DNA of 6,902 bases, from contig CAMFRR010000045.1 of NCBI GenBank assembly GCA_945982095.1, positions 1 through 6,902 of the forward strand, given 5' to 3'. The position numbers were made by a program, and so were the translations under genes. This DNA is from an uncultured Bacteroidales bacterium (GTDB taxonomy: Bacteria; Bacteroidota; Bacteroidia; Bacteroidales; UBA932). Positions 1 to 6,409 of the stretch are shown here, piece by piece. A model generated the notes under the pieces. That model made no database searches. It was not told where the DNA came from and worked only from the letters and a program-made list of their open reading frames with translations. Numbering within the stretch: the first letter of the stretch is position 1; each line of letters opens with the position of its first letter.

Positions 1-33
1 TCTCGTGGGCTCGGAGATGTGTATAAGAGACAG
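1..33 (+). other. Nextera/Tn5 sequencing adapter remnant (artefact)
   Basis: Bases 15-33 are the 19-base Tn5 mosaic end AGATGTGTATAAGAGACAG. Bases 1-14 (TCTCGTGGGCTCGG) are the read-2 tail of the Nextera transposase adapter, lacking only its first G. A natural Tn5/IS50 end would not carry that synthetic tail, so this is untrimmed library sequence left on the contig edge. Genomic sequence starts at base 34. On the minus strand the 33 bases are open and in frame with gltX, so automatic annotation would append 11 false residues ([11 protein letters not shown]) to the gltX fragment. Confidence 0.97.
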
Positions 34-471
34 AGTCTCTGCGTTGTAGATGAAGGTCTTTCCCTCAGCCTCGGCGGCTGCGCGTGCTGCATTCAGCTCT
101 TCTGCCGTATCGAAAGCATAATAAGCCCAGCCTTTCTCCACAAGCTCTTCAGCGTATTTGCGGTAAAGGCCGCGGCGCTGACTCTGGCGGTAAGGGGCAT
201 GAGGATGCTTCTCTGAAGCCTGCTCGACCACCTTGCCTGTGCTCATGTCCACTCCCTCGTCAGGAATGATGCCGCACCATGAAAGGGCCTCGATTATATA
301 CTGTTCTGCACCGGGAACGAAACGCTGGCTGTCCGTATCCTCAATCCTTATTATGAAATCTCCACCTTTCTGCTTGGCATAAAGATAGTTGTAAAGTGCC
401 GTCCTGACTCCGCCCATGTGCAGTGGGCCGGTAGGAGATGGAGCGAATCTTACTCTTGTTCTGCGTGACAT
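34..471 (-). CDS. gltX: Glutamyl-tRNA synthetase, N-terminal fragment (3' end missing)
   Basis: This gene encodes a class I aminoacyl-tRNA synthetase that charges tRNA-Glu with glutamate using ATP in the cytoplasm. The first 146 codons are present, against roughly 500 for a full protein. The ATG at 469-471 gives [20 protein letters not shown]. The HIGH-type ATP motif is HMGG (residues 18-21), inside the family signature [23 protein letters not shown] (42-47) and YRQSQR (94-99) are further GluRS hallmarks. The AYYAFDT segment (116-122) has no zinc-ligand cysteines, which I recall as usual in Bacteroidota GluRS. The KMSKS loop and the anticodon-binding domain would lie beyond the contig edge. 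The last genuine codon is ACT at 34-36, followed by adapter. The start lies 6 bp after the ftsZ stop with no terminator between, so co-transcription with ftsZ is likely. A GlnRS is less likely given the motif set and the Bacteroidota context, but it cannot be formally excluded from this fragment. Confidence 0.93.
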
Positions 472-477
472 TTCAAA

Positions 478-1686
478 TTACTTGCTTTTAATTCTCTTGA
501 TTGAAGGAGTGCACTCAAGGTCATTCATGCGTCCGTTCACGTCTCCCCAGAGGCATGGAGCCTCGCTGAAATTGAACTTGGGAACGTTGCGGCTGTCGTT
601 AGGACCTATCTTGATTTTCTCCGTAAGCGACAAAGTTACATCTTTCTCCGGACTATATTCATAATTGGAGTCGATTTTTATTGTCAGGTCGTCCAATACC
701 ACACCTCCCAGCACATCCATGTCGAATCCTGTGGCTATGATGGTAATGTTGACCTTGTCCCCATATTCAGGGTCATATTCATATACATGGCCCCTCTTGA
801 AATATTTTCCGGGGCCGGTGTGAGCCTCGATGAGCTTGTCTATCCTGTTCAGATCGCCCATGTGCAGGCCCTGCTCATTGAAACCGCTGGTGATGTTCAC
901 AAGCAGGTTCTTTGCTGTCATAAGGTCTATGTCATTCAGGAGGGGAGACTCTATGGCCTGCTGCACGGCTTCCTCAAGCCTGTGCTCGCCGCTACCGCAG
1001 CCCATGCCCATTATGGCTACTCCGCTATCCTTCATCATGGTCTTCACATCCTCCATATCCACATTCACATAACCCTTCTTCTTGATGATTTCCACAATGC
1101 AGCGCACGGCGGTGGCCAGTACCTCATCGGTCTTGGGGTAGGCTTCGTGGGCGAGGGTATCTCCATATACCTCATACAGTTTCTCGTTATCTATGACAAT
1201 GAGGCTGTCCACGTTCTTCTCCATCTCAGCAATTCCGTCCTGGGCTTTGGCGAAGGTCTCCTTGCCGTCATTGCGGAAAGGAATCGTGACCACTCCCACT
1301 GTAAGTATGTTCCTCTCCTTGGCCATCTTGGCAATAACCGGAGCTGCGCCAGTACCTGTGCCTCCGCCCATGCCTGCGGTGATGAAAAGCATCTCCGTGC
1401 CGCAATCCAGCACCTTTTCCGCTATTTCATCCATAGCCTCAGTAGCCGCATTACGTCCCTTGATTGGGTTGCATCCGGCGCCCAGGCCGTTGCCCAGCTG
1501 TATCTTTATAGGCACGTTGCTGTTGTCAAGTGCCTGTTTGTCAGTGTTGCACACAATGAAGGTACAACCCTCAATATGCTGGTTGTACATGTACGTTACG
1601 GCGTTCTGGCCGCCTCCGCCCACGCCAATGGCCTTTATGTTGGAATTTTCAGGCTGCCAGTCATTTGGTTTGAATACTATATCCAT
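478..1686 (-). CDS. ftsZ: Cell division protein FtsZ (tubulin-like GTPase)
   Basis: FtsZ polymerises at mid-cell into the Z-ring that recruits the divisome. The protein has 402 residues, a normal length. The nucleotide-binding loop GVGGGGQNAV is at residues 21-30, and the tubulin signature GGGTGTG is at 107-113. The synergy (T7) loop NVDMED (208-213) keeps the two catalytic aspartates D210 and D213, so GTPase activity is expected. ITIIATGF (314-321) marks the C-terminal core domain, which ends near residue 340. A linker of about 50 residues follows, then a basic tail, TPSIKRIKSK, that probably serves as the conserved C-terminal peptide binding FtsA. Deviations include Q27 where Gly or Ser is usual and M211 where Phe is usual in the T7 loop. 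The ATG at 1684-1686 lies 2 bp after the ftsA stop, so translational coupling to ftsA is likely. The stop is TAA. Confidence 0.98.
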   Translation of the reverse strand: MDIVFKPNDWQPENSNIKAIGVGGGGQNAVTYMYNQHIEGCTFIVCNTDKQALDNSNVPIKIQLGNGLGAGCNPIKGRNAATEAMDEIAEKVLDCGTEMLFITAGMGGGTGTGAAPVIAKMAKERNILTVGVVTIPFRNDGKETFAKAQDGIAEMEKNVDSLIVIDNEKLYEVYGDTLAHEAYPKTDEVLATAVRCIVEIIKKKGYVNVDMEDVKTMMKDSGVAIMGMGCGSGEHRLEEAVQQAIESPLLNDIDLMTAKNLLVNITSGFNEQGLHMGDLNRIDKLIEAHTGPGKYFKRGHVYEYDPEYGDKVNITIIATGFDMDVLGGVVLDDLTIKIDSNYEYSPEKDVTLSLTEKIKIGPNDSRNVPKFNFSEAPCLWGDVNGRMNDLECTPSIKRIKSK

Positions 1687-1688
1687 AA

Positions 1689-3182
1689 TTATACATCTTC
1701 ATCTTCGCCGAACATGGAGTCGAAGCCCGTTTTGGCATCTGTCCTTGTCGCAGCCTTCTGTTCAACTTTTTCCTTTGAGGTTCTGGTTTCTTTCTTTCCT
1801 CCCTTATTGAACATCCTCTTGCCTAATGAGCTGAAAAAACTGTGCATCTTCTCTTCCGGCTGAATGGTCATTTCTTCATCTGCGAAGAGACTGCCGTTCT
1901 CAGACTGTACGTTTGCAGACTCTTCTTTATCCTTGACCTCAGCTTCGACTTGCGCTTCGTCTATCTCAGTGATGCTCTCAAACTGAAGGTTTTCTGCCTT
2001 TACCTCTTCGCACCCCATAGTGTCTGTCAGGGAGTATTTTCGCAGCAGTCCACAGCTCATGCTGGCTCCGACATTGAAGAAAAGGTCGCTGTCGGCTTCG
2101 AAGCGGTCCCTGCTCGTGGCTGCCACCTTGGCGTTGTAGCCTGAAATATCCTTGATGAAATGGCAGATGTTGAGCATCGACGCTCCGCCACCTGTTACAA
2201 TGACTCCGCTCTTGAGCTTGTCAGCGTATCCGCTCTGCTGTATGTCATAGAGCAGGGCATTGAGTATCTCGCCTTCCCTTGCAGTGATGATTTCAGAGAG
2301 ATATTTCACGCTGACCTCGCGGTTGGACTTGTCCACGGTGTTGGTGATGCGCAGTTTCTTTTCGCCCAGGCTGCCCAGACGGTGAGGCATGCAGCCGCCG
2401 AAAGCCATCTTTATGTTTTCAGCCAGCCTCAGGCTAATGCCGCACACATTCTGTATATCCACGGTGATGTTATTGCCGCCGAATGGAATGCTGCCGTAAT
2501 GCCTCAGCACACCGCCCTGGAATATGGAAACGGAAGATGCGCCGGCTCCCAGGTCTATGAGGGCCACACCGCTCTGCATCTCGTTCTCGCTCAGCACCCC
2601 GGCACCAATAAGATCAGGTACGAACACTGTGTGAACCAGGTTCACCCCGCACTCCCTGAAGGCTGTCTCGATGTTGTTCAGGGCCGTTTTCTTCAGGGCA
2701 TATACCTTATATTTACCCTTGATTGTGCGTGAGTTCATACCCACGACATCGCAAGGGTCCACATTCAACTCATCATCGTCCAGGTCGTAACTCTGTGCGA
2801 TACAGCTTATTATCCTCTCGTCCTCAGCCACCTCGCAATCCATCACCATTGAATTGAGCAAGCTTATGTCTGCTTCGGACACGCTGCGCCCGTCACTGCT
2901 GTCCATGATTTCCTCATGGTCGAACTGGCGTATGCCGTAGCGTTGCACGTTCACCATCACTTCAGTAACGTGTATGTGCAATTCTTCCTGTATCTGGGAA
3001 ATCACTTCTTTGAGTTTGGCAGCCAGCTTCTTGGGGTTGCTTACGCGGCTGTGCTTTATGCCGTCCGAAGCGAATTCGTCGTAATAGACCACTGAGAGCT
3101 TCTGGTCGTCGTCAATGACGGCAACGCTTACACCCAGTTTCTCAGTGCCGAGGTCAATTGTTACTATGTGTTTCTCTGCCAT
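1689..3182 (-). CDS. ftsA: Cell division protein FtsA (actin-like Z-ring membrane anchor)
   Basis: FtsA is an ATP-binding actin homologue that tethers FtsZ to the inner membrane and signals to downstream divisome proteins. It has 497 residues, longer than the roughly 420 of E. coli FtsA. The phosphate-1 motif IDLGTEKLGV (residues 9-18), the phosphate-2 motif ALIDLGAGASSVSIF (207-221) and the adenosine motif VIVTGGGASM (327-336) are intact. The 1C/SHS2 subdomain should fall at about 85-165. Past residue 390 lies an acidic, Glu-rich linker (about 391-445). Next comes a short amphipathic stretch, MHSFFSSLGKRMFNKGGKK (446-464), which is the probable membrane-targeting helix. A charged tail of about 33 residues ends in GFDSMFGEDEDV. 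The ATG at 3180-3182 is preceded by an AT-rich 11-bp gap after ftsQ. The paired FtsA-FtsZ arrangement is the classic one. Confidence 0.97.
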   Translation of the reverse strand: MAEKHIVTIDLGTEKLGVSVAVIDDDQKLSVVYYDEFASDGIKHSRVSNPKKLAAKLKEVISQIQEELHIHVTEVMVNVQRYGIRQFDHEEIMDSSDGRSVSEADISLLNSMVMDCEVAEDERIISCIAQSYDLDDDELNVDPCDVVGMNSRTIKGKYKVYALKKTALNNIETAFRECGVNLVHTVFVPDLIGAGVLSENEMQSGVALIDLGAGASSVSIFQGGVLRHYGSIPFGGNNITVDIQNVCGISLRLAENIKMAFGGCMPHRLGSLGEKKLRITNTVDKSNREVSVKYLSEIITAREGEILNALLYDIQQSGYADKLKSGVIVTGGGASMLNICHFIKDISGYNAKVAATSRDRFEADSDLFFNVGASMSCGLLRKYSLTDTMGCEEVKAENLQFESITEIDEAQVEAEVKDKEESANVQSENGSLFADEEMTIQPEEKMHSFFSSLGKRMFNKGGKKETRTSKEKVEQKAATRTDAKTGFDSMFGEDEDV

Positions 3183-3193
3183 AGCTTTATATA

Positions 3194-3937
3194 TTATTTG
3201 CAGACAATTTGTCCGTGGTATTGAACATCAACATTCGTGTATTCTTTCCCTTCAGTGAGGCCATCTTCCTTCATACGGAGATATTTTTCCACTAGGCTCA
3301 ACTTCTCTTCAAGGCCTGTAGGCTGCCCTATTGTGAAAGACTCCGTCATTCCGGCGAAACGTAGCCTGAAGTTGCCTTCGCGGCTGCAATCGATGTGGGA
3401 AAGCTTCAATTCCGAAGGCAATTCATAGCTGAGATATTCTCCCAAAGCACATACCCTGCTCATCCATAGCTCGTTACGAGTATCAGCCTTTCCGCTTATG
3501 GCCCTTGTGCCCTTGCACGGGTCGCCTTCAGTCCAGAAATATCTCCCGTCTCTTGCGAAATACCAGGTTCCCGACCCGTCGGCCATCTTCAGCAAGGGTG
3601 TGCATTGCTTTGCTTCAACATGCAGGACCCCGTCCCTTGTGGTATAACACACAGATTCCTGGAAAAAGCCCTGCTCCTGCAGTATCTTCTCCATACGGGC
3701 TGTGCTGATGCCCTCGAGAGGAACATTGAGATAGCCTCCATATTCCTTGTCCAGCAATCTCTTCAGTCCCGCCGGGGATATGAAACTTCTCTCTGCACTG
3801 TCAGCCAGCTCAATGTGCACGGCCCTGCACTTGACGCTGCTGCAATTGCGTCTGTTTCCCAGTACGCCAATCAGCAGAGCCAAGCAGCAAAGCACGGTCA
3901 GGCTTAGCGGAAGCAATATGTCAATTATCCTTTTCAA
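3194..3937 (-). CDS. ftsQ: Cell division protein FtsQ (bitopic divisome scaffold)
   Basis: FtsQ is a bitopic membrane protein that links early cytoplasmic division proteins to the septal synthase complex (FtsB/L/W/I). The protein has 247 residues: a basic N-terminus (MKRIID), one membrane segment at about 8-27, then a periplasmic region. Residues 36-110 fit a POTRA-like module (VHIELADS ... FISPAGLKRLLDKEYGG). A beta-rich domain follows, ending in YTNVDVQYHGQIVCK, the usual FtsQ C-terminal strand pattern. The start codon is TTG (3935-3937): an in-frame TAA lies four codons upstream and no ATG occurs before residue 82. A second TTG at residue 8 would remove the basic N-terminus and is less likely. 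The first 17 bp overlap the end of murC. The periplasmic part carries eight cysteines, many for this family. Overall similarity to proteobacterial FtsQ is low, so the call rests on topology, C-terminal pattern and position. Confidence 0.9.
   Translation of the reverse strand: MKRIIDILLPLSLTVLCCLALLIGVLGNRRNCSSVKCRAVHIELADSAERSFISPAGLKRLLDKEYGGYLNVPLEGISTARMEKILQEQGFFQESVCYTTRDGVLHVEAKQCTPLLKMADGSGTWYFARDGRYFWTEGDPCKGTRAISGKADTRNELWMSRVCALGEYLSYELPSELKLSHIDCSREGNFRLRFAGMTESFTIGQPTGLEEKLSLVEKYLRMKEDGLTEGKEYTNVDVQYHGQIVCK
3921..3937 (-). promoter_or_regulatory. murC/ftsQ overlap, likely translational coupling site
   Basis: The TTG start of ftsQ lies inside the last codons of murC, which read CTG CTT GAA AAG GAT AAT TGA. 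The two frames share 17 bp. Ribosomes finishing murC would be positioned to re-initiate on the weak TTG start, which would tie FtsQ output to MurC translation. The overlap is seen directly; the coupling is inferred. Confidence 0.45.
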
Positions 3938-5273
3938 GCAGTTCGGTTATTGGCTCAATGAATCTGTCTATGTTGCCGGCCCCGAAGGTGACAAGTACGT
4001 CAATGTCTTCCTTCTCAAGCACTTGCATCAATTCTTCCTTCTTTATCATCATCTTTTCCCCAGCCTTCACATCTTTGAAGATAATGCTGCTGTCCACTCC
4101 CGGTATAGGAAGCTCCCTGGCAGGGTAAATGTCCAGAAGTATCAGCTTGTCGACTCCGCTCAGGGCTGCTGCAAACTCCGCTGCAAAATCCCTGGTCCTG
4201 GTGTAAAGATGAGGTTGGAACACTGCAGTCATCTTATGTCCCGGAAACATACCCCGTATGCTGCCTATGGCCGCTTCGAGTTCTGCAGGATGATGGGCAT
4301 AATCGTCTATGTATATGTGCTTTCCGTTATTGACATGTATGTCGAAACGCCTTTTTACTCCGCGGTAGGTTTCGATGGCATGCTTCACTTTCTCAGGTTC
4401 AAGACCGAAGCTGAGAGCCGCTGCCGCCGCTGCTATGCTGTTTTCCACATTCACCCTGCCCGGTATGCCGCAACGTATGCCTTCAATGCTTCCGCCTGGA
4501 TAGTGGAGTTCGAAGATGTAATGGCCTTTTTCATCGCTGTTGAGCTTCGAAGCATAGAAATCAGCCCTATTGTCTTCGAGACTGTAGTGCAGCAGCTTAG
4601 CCTTGGTGTCGGACTCGCTGACGGGCAGGCCCAGTTTCGTGATAAGAGTGCCGCTGACCTGTGCCGCGAAACTGCGGAAGGCCTCGTGCACCTTGCTGAT
4701 GTTGTCATAAATATCCAGGTGGTCTGCATCCATTGCCGTTATCACGGCAATTTCAGGGAAGAGCTGGAGGAAACTGCGGTCGAATTCATCGGCCTCGGCC
4801 ACGAAAACCTTGTTGTCCGCCAGAAGGAGGTTGGTGTCGTAGTTTTTGGAGATGCCCCCGAGGAAGGCGTTGCAGCCGCAGCCGCTATCCTGGAAAATGT
4901 GGCCCAGGAGGGTGCTGGTGGTGGTTTTTCCATGGGTTCCGGCTACTGCGAGGCAGCGCATTCCCCGGCTCGTTTCGCCCAGGGCCCTGCTTCGTTTCAC
5001 CAGCCTGTAGCCATGTTCCTTGACATAGCAAAGCTCGCCCATATCTTGAGGAATGGCAGGGGTCCAAATGACGAGGGTGTCTTCTATGTCTTTGGGAATA
5101 TAATTAATATCATCCTCATAATGCACCTCAATGCCTTCGGACTGCAGCCTTTCTGTGAGTTCCGAAGGGGTTCTGTCATATCCGGACACATTGCAGCCCT
5201 TGGCCTTGAAGTATCTGGCCAAGGCGCTCATGCCTATTCCGCCTATACCTATGAAATATACGTTCTTTTTCAT
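3921..5273 (-). CDS. murC: UDP-N-acetylmuramate--L-alanine ligase MurC
   Basis: MurC is the cytoplasmic ATP-dependent ligase that adds L-Ala to UDP-MurNAc, the first step of stem-peptide assembly. It has 450 residues, typical of the family. The N-terminal Rossmann-like UDP-binding domain starts with YFIGIGGIGMSALA (6-19). The ATP P-loop is GTHGKTTTST (112-121). EADEFDRSF (160-168) and the acidic loop with MDADHLDIY (181-189) are Mur-ligase metal and substrate motifs. GIPGRVNVENSIAAAAA (269-285) closes the central domain. The C-terminal domain has DDYAHHPAE (323-331) and QPHLYTRTRDF (353-363), both MurC-specific. I chose the ATG at 5271-5273, whose product begins MKKNVYFIGIGG. A start at 5322-5324 would add 17 residues that are out-of-frame murG sequence. 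The leader is A-rich with a GGG, GAAAAAAGGGAAAAAG. There is no fused or adjacent ddl. The stop is TGA and overlaps ftsQ. Confidence 0.98.
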   Translation of the reverse strand: MKKNVYFIGIGGIGMSALARYFKAKGCNVSGYDRTPSELTERLQSEGIEVHYEDDINYIPKDIEDTLVIWTPAIPQDMGELCYVKEHGYRLVKRSRALGETSRGMRCLAVAGTHGKTTTSTLLGHIFQDSGCGCNAFLGGISKNYDTNLLLADNKVFVAEADEFDRSFLQLFPEIAVITAMDADHLDIYDNISKVHEAFRSFAAQVSGTLITKLGLPVSESDTKAKLLHYSLEDNRADFYASKLNSDEKGHYIFELHYPGGSIEGIRCGIPGRVNVENSIAAAAAALSFGLEPEKVKHAIETYRGVKRRFDIHVNNGKHIYIDDYAHHPAELEAAIGSIRGMFPGHKMTAVFQPHLYTRTRDFAAEFAAALSGVDKLILLDIYPARELPIPGVDSSIIFKDVKAGEKMMIKKEELMQVLEKEDIDVLVTFGAGNIDRFIEPITELLEKDN

Positions 5274-5292
5274 CTTTTTCCCTTTTTTCGGT

Positions 5293-6408
5293 CTAAGCCT
5301 GTTTTTTGCGGCCCACCAATGCAAAAATCTCCTTCACTATCCTCTCATCAGCGTCATCAATGCCCAGAGGGGCAATGTTCTTCTCCATCTTGCGCAGGGC
5401 GGCGGCATCATTCACCAGACGCATGGCTTCACTCATGAGCTTCTCCTCCGCTTCCGCATCTTTCACTATCGCCGCTGCACCCTTATTCACCAGGGCCATG
5501 GCATTGGAAGTCTGGTGGTCCTCGGCTACATTAGGCGAAGGTACAAAGATACAAGCTTTTGCGCAAACACAAAGCTCAGAAATCGAAGAAGCTCCACTGC
5601 GCGAAACTACCAGGTCCGCAGCGGCATAAGCCAGGTCCATCCTGTCAATGAAGGCGCTCAGGTGCACATAGGGCAGATTCCTGCCCTGCATGAAAGCAAG
5701 CATGTCCTTCTCGTAATATTTTCCGCACTGCCACATGATTTCCACATTTTCCCCACCGGGACAGCCTTCTTCTATCCATTTCACCATGCTGCGGTTGAGG
5801 GTACGGCAGCCCAGCGAGCCGCCTATGATGAGTATTTGTTTCTTCTCGAAGTCCAGCCCGTAATGCGCGATTCCCTCAGCCTTCGCCTCAGCGGTAGTGA
5901 CAGCAAAACCCTCACGTATAGGATTGCCTGTGAACACTATGCGGTCTTTTGGGAAGAATCTTTCCATATTGTCATATGCCACGCATATTTTGCCTGCCCT
6001 CTTTGCGAGGGTGCGGTTGGTAAGGCCCGCATATGAATTCTGCTCCTGTATAAGGCAAGGAATACGCTTGGCCTGGGCGTTCCACAGTACAGGGGCGCTG
6101 GCATAACCGCCCACGCCTACCACTATGTCAGGCTTGAACTCTTTGATTATGCGTCCTGCCATAAGGTAGCTTTTGGCAACCTTGAACGGCAGCAGAAGGT
6201 TCTTGGCTGTGAGTTTGCGCTGCAGACCTGCAACCGGCAGCCCCTTGATGCTGTATCCTGCAGCCGGCACTTTCTCCATCTCCATCTTGCCCTCGGCTCC
6301 CACAAACAGTATCTCCACAGAAGGGTCAGCCTTGCGCAAGCTGTTGGCTATCGCAACGGCAGGGAATATGTGCCCTCCTGTACCACCTCCGCTGATTATA
6401 ACTCTCAT
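5293..6408 (-). CDS. murG: MurG, UDP-GlcNAc:lipid I N-acetylglucosaminyltransferase
   Basis: MurG is a peripheral inner-membrane GT-B glycosyltransferase (CAZy GT28) that transfers GlcNAc to lipid I, giving lipid II. It has 371 residues, a normal length. The N-domain carries the glycine loop ISGGGTGGHIFPA (5-17), a second glycine-rich segment GVGGYASAPVLWNA (98-111), and IQEQNSYAGLTNR (120-132). The C-domain begins with IIGGSLGCRTLN (194-205) and has the UDP-GlcNAc contacts SRSGASSISELC (269-280) and PSPNVAEDHQTSNAM (290-304). The chosen ATG at 6406-6408 gives MRVIISGGG and sits 1 bp after the ftsW stop. A longer frame up to 6489 would run 27 codons into ftsW and adds nothing MurG-like. The stop is TAG at 5293-5295, 19 bp before murC. 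Next to FtsW, it supplies the lipid II that FtsW polymerises. Confidence 0.98.
   Translation of the reverse strand: MRVIISGGGTGGHIFPAVAIANSLRKADPSVEILFVGAEGKMEMEKVPAAGYSIKGLPVAGLQRKLTAKNLLLPFKVAKSYLMAGRIIKEFKPDIVVGVGGYASAPVLWNAQAKRIPCLIQEQNSYAGLTNRTLAKRAGKICVAYDNMERFFPKDRIVFTGNPIREGFAVTTAEAKAEGIAHYGLDFEKKQILIIGGSLGCRTLNRSMVKWIEEGCPGGENVEIMWQCGKYYEKDMLAFMQGRNLPYVHLSAFIDRMDLAYAAADLVVSRSGASSISELCVCAKACIFVPSPNVAEDHQTSNAMALVNKGAAAIVKDAEAEEKLMSEAMRLVNDAAALRKMEKNIAPLGIDDADERIVKEIFALVGRKKQA
5544..5573 (-). promoter_or_regulatory. Weak Bacteroidota-type promoter match inside murG
   Basis: On the minus strand, TTTG (5573-5570) is followed by an 18-base spacer and TATCTTTG (5551-5544). The Bacteroides primary-sigma consensus is TTTG at -33 and TAnnTTTG at -7, with a spacer of about 19-21 bases, so this is slightly short. 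Transcription would start near 5537, about 265 bases upstream of murC, and could feed murC-ftsQ-ftsA-ftsZ-gltX separately. The bases also encode conserved MurG residues (FVPSPN lies just downstream), so the match may be coincidence. The other TAnnTTTG I noticed on this strand (638-631) lacks the upstream TTTG. Confidence 0.15.
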
Positions 6409-6409
6409 T

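Noticed and set aside
15..33. A natural Tn5/IS50 transposon end
   Set aside because: The mosaic end is preceded by the synthetic Nextera read-2 tail and sits exactly at the contig edge, so it is library adapter, not a mobile element.
19..216. Plus-strand small open frame beginning near the left edge
   Set aside because: Its GTG start lies within the sequencing adapter and the rest is antisense to gltX.
631..638. A TAnnTTTG (minus strand TAACTTTG) within ftsZ as a promoter for gltX
   Set aside because: There is no TTTG at the expected distance upstream, so only half the consensus is present.
787..1863. Plus-strand open frame of 358 codons antisense to ftsZ and the end of ftsA
   Set aside because: It is His/Leu/Ala-rich with no recognisable domain and lies wholly over FtsZ and FtsA coding sequence. 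It is a shadow frame.
4451..5067. Short alternative-frame open readings on both strands inside murC
   Set aside because: They are Ser/Pro/Arg-rich shadow translations overlapping the MurC P-loop and central domain. No motif or independent start signal supports them.
5274..5324. Longer MurC start 17 codons upstream (MHWWAAKNRL...)
   Set aside because: It overlaps the MurG C-terminus by 32 bp and the added residues precede the normal MurC N-terminus MKKNVYFIGIGG. The shorter ATG start fits the family.
3747..5438. Plus-strand open frame of 563 codons antisense to ftsQ, murC and the end of murG
   Set aside because: It spans three genes with unmistakable conserved motifs on the other strand. Its translation is low-complexity in character and shows no family motif. 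It is open only because the sense genes rarely use the codons that would create antisense stops.
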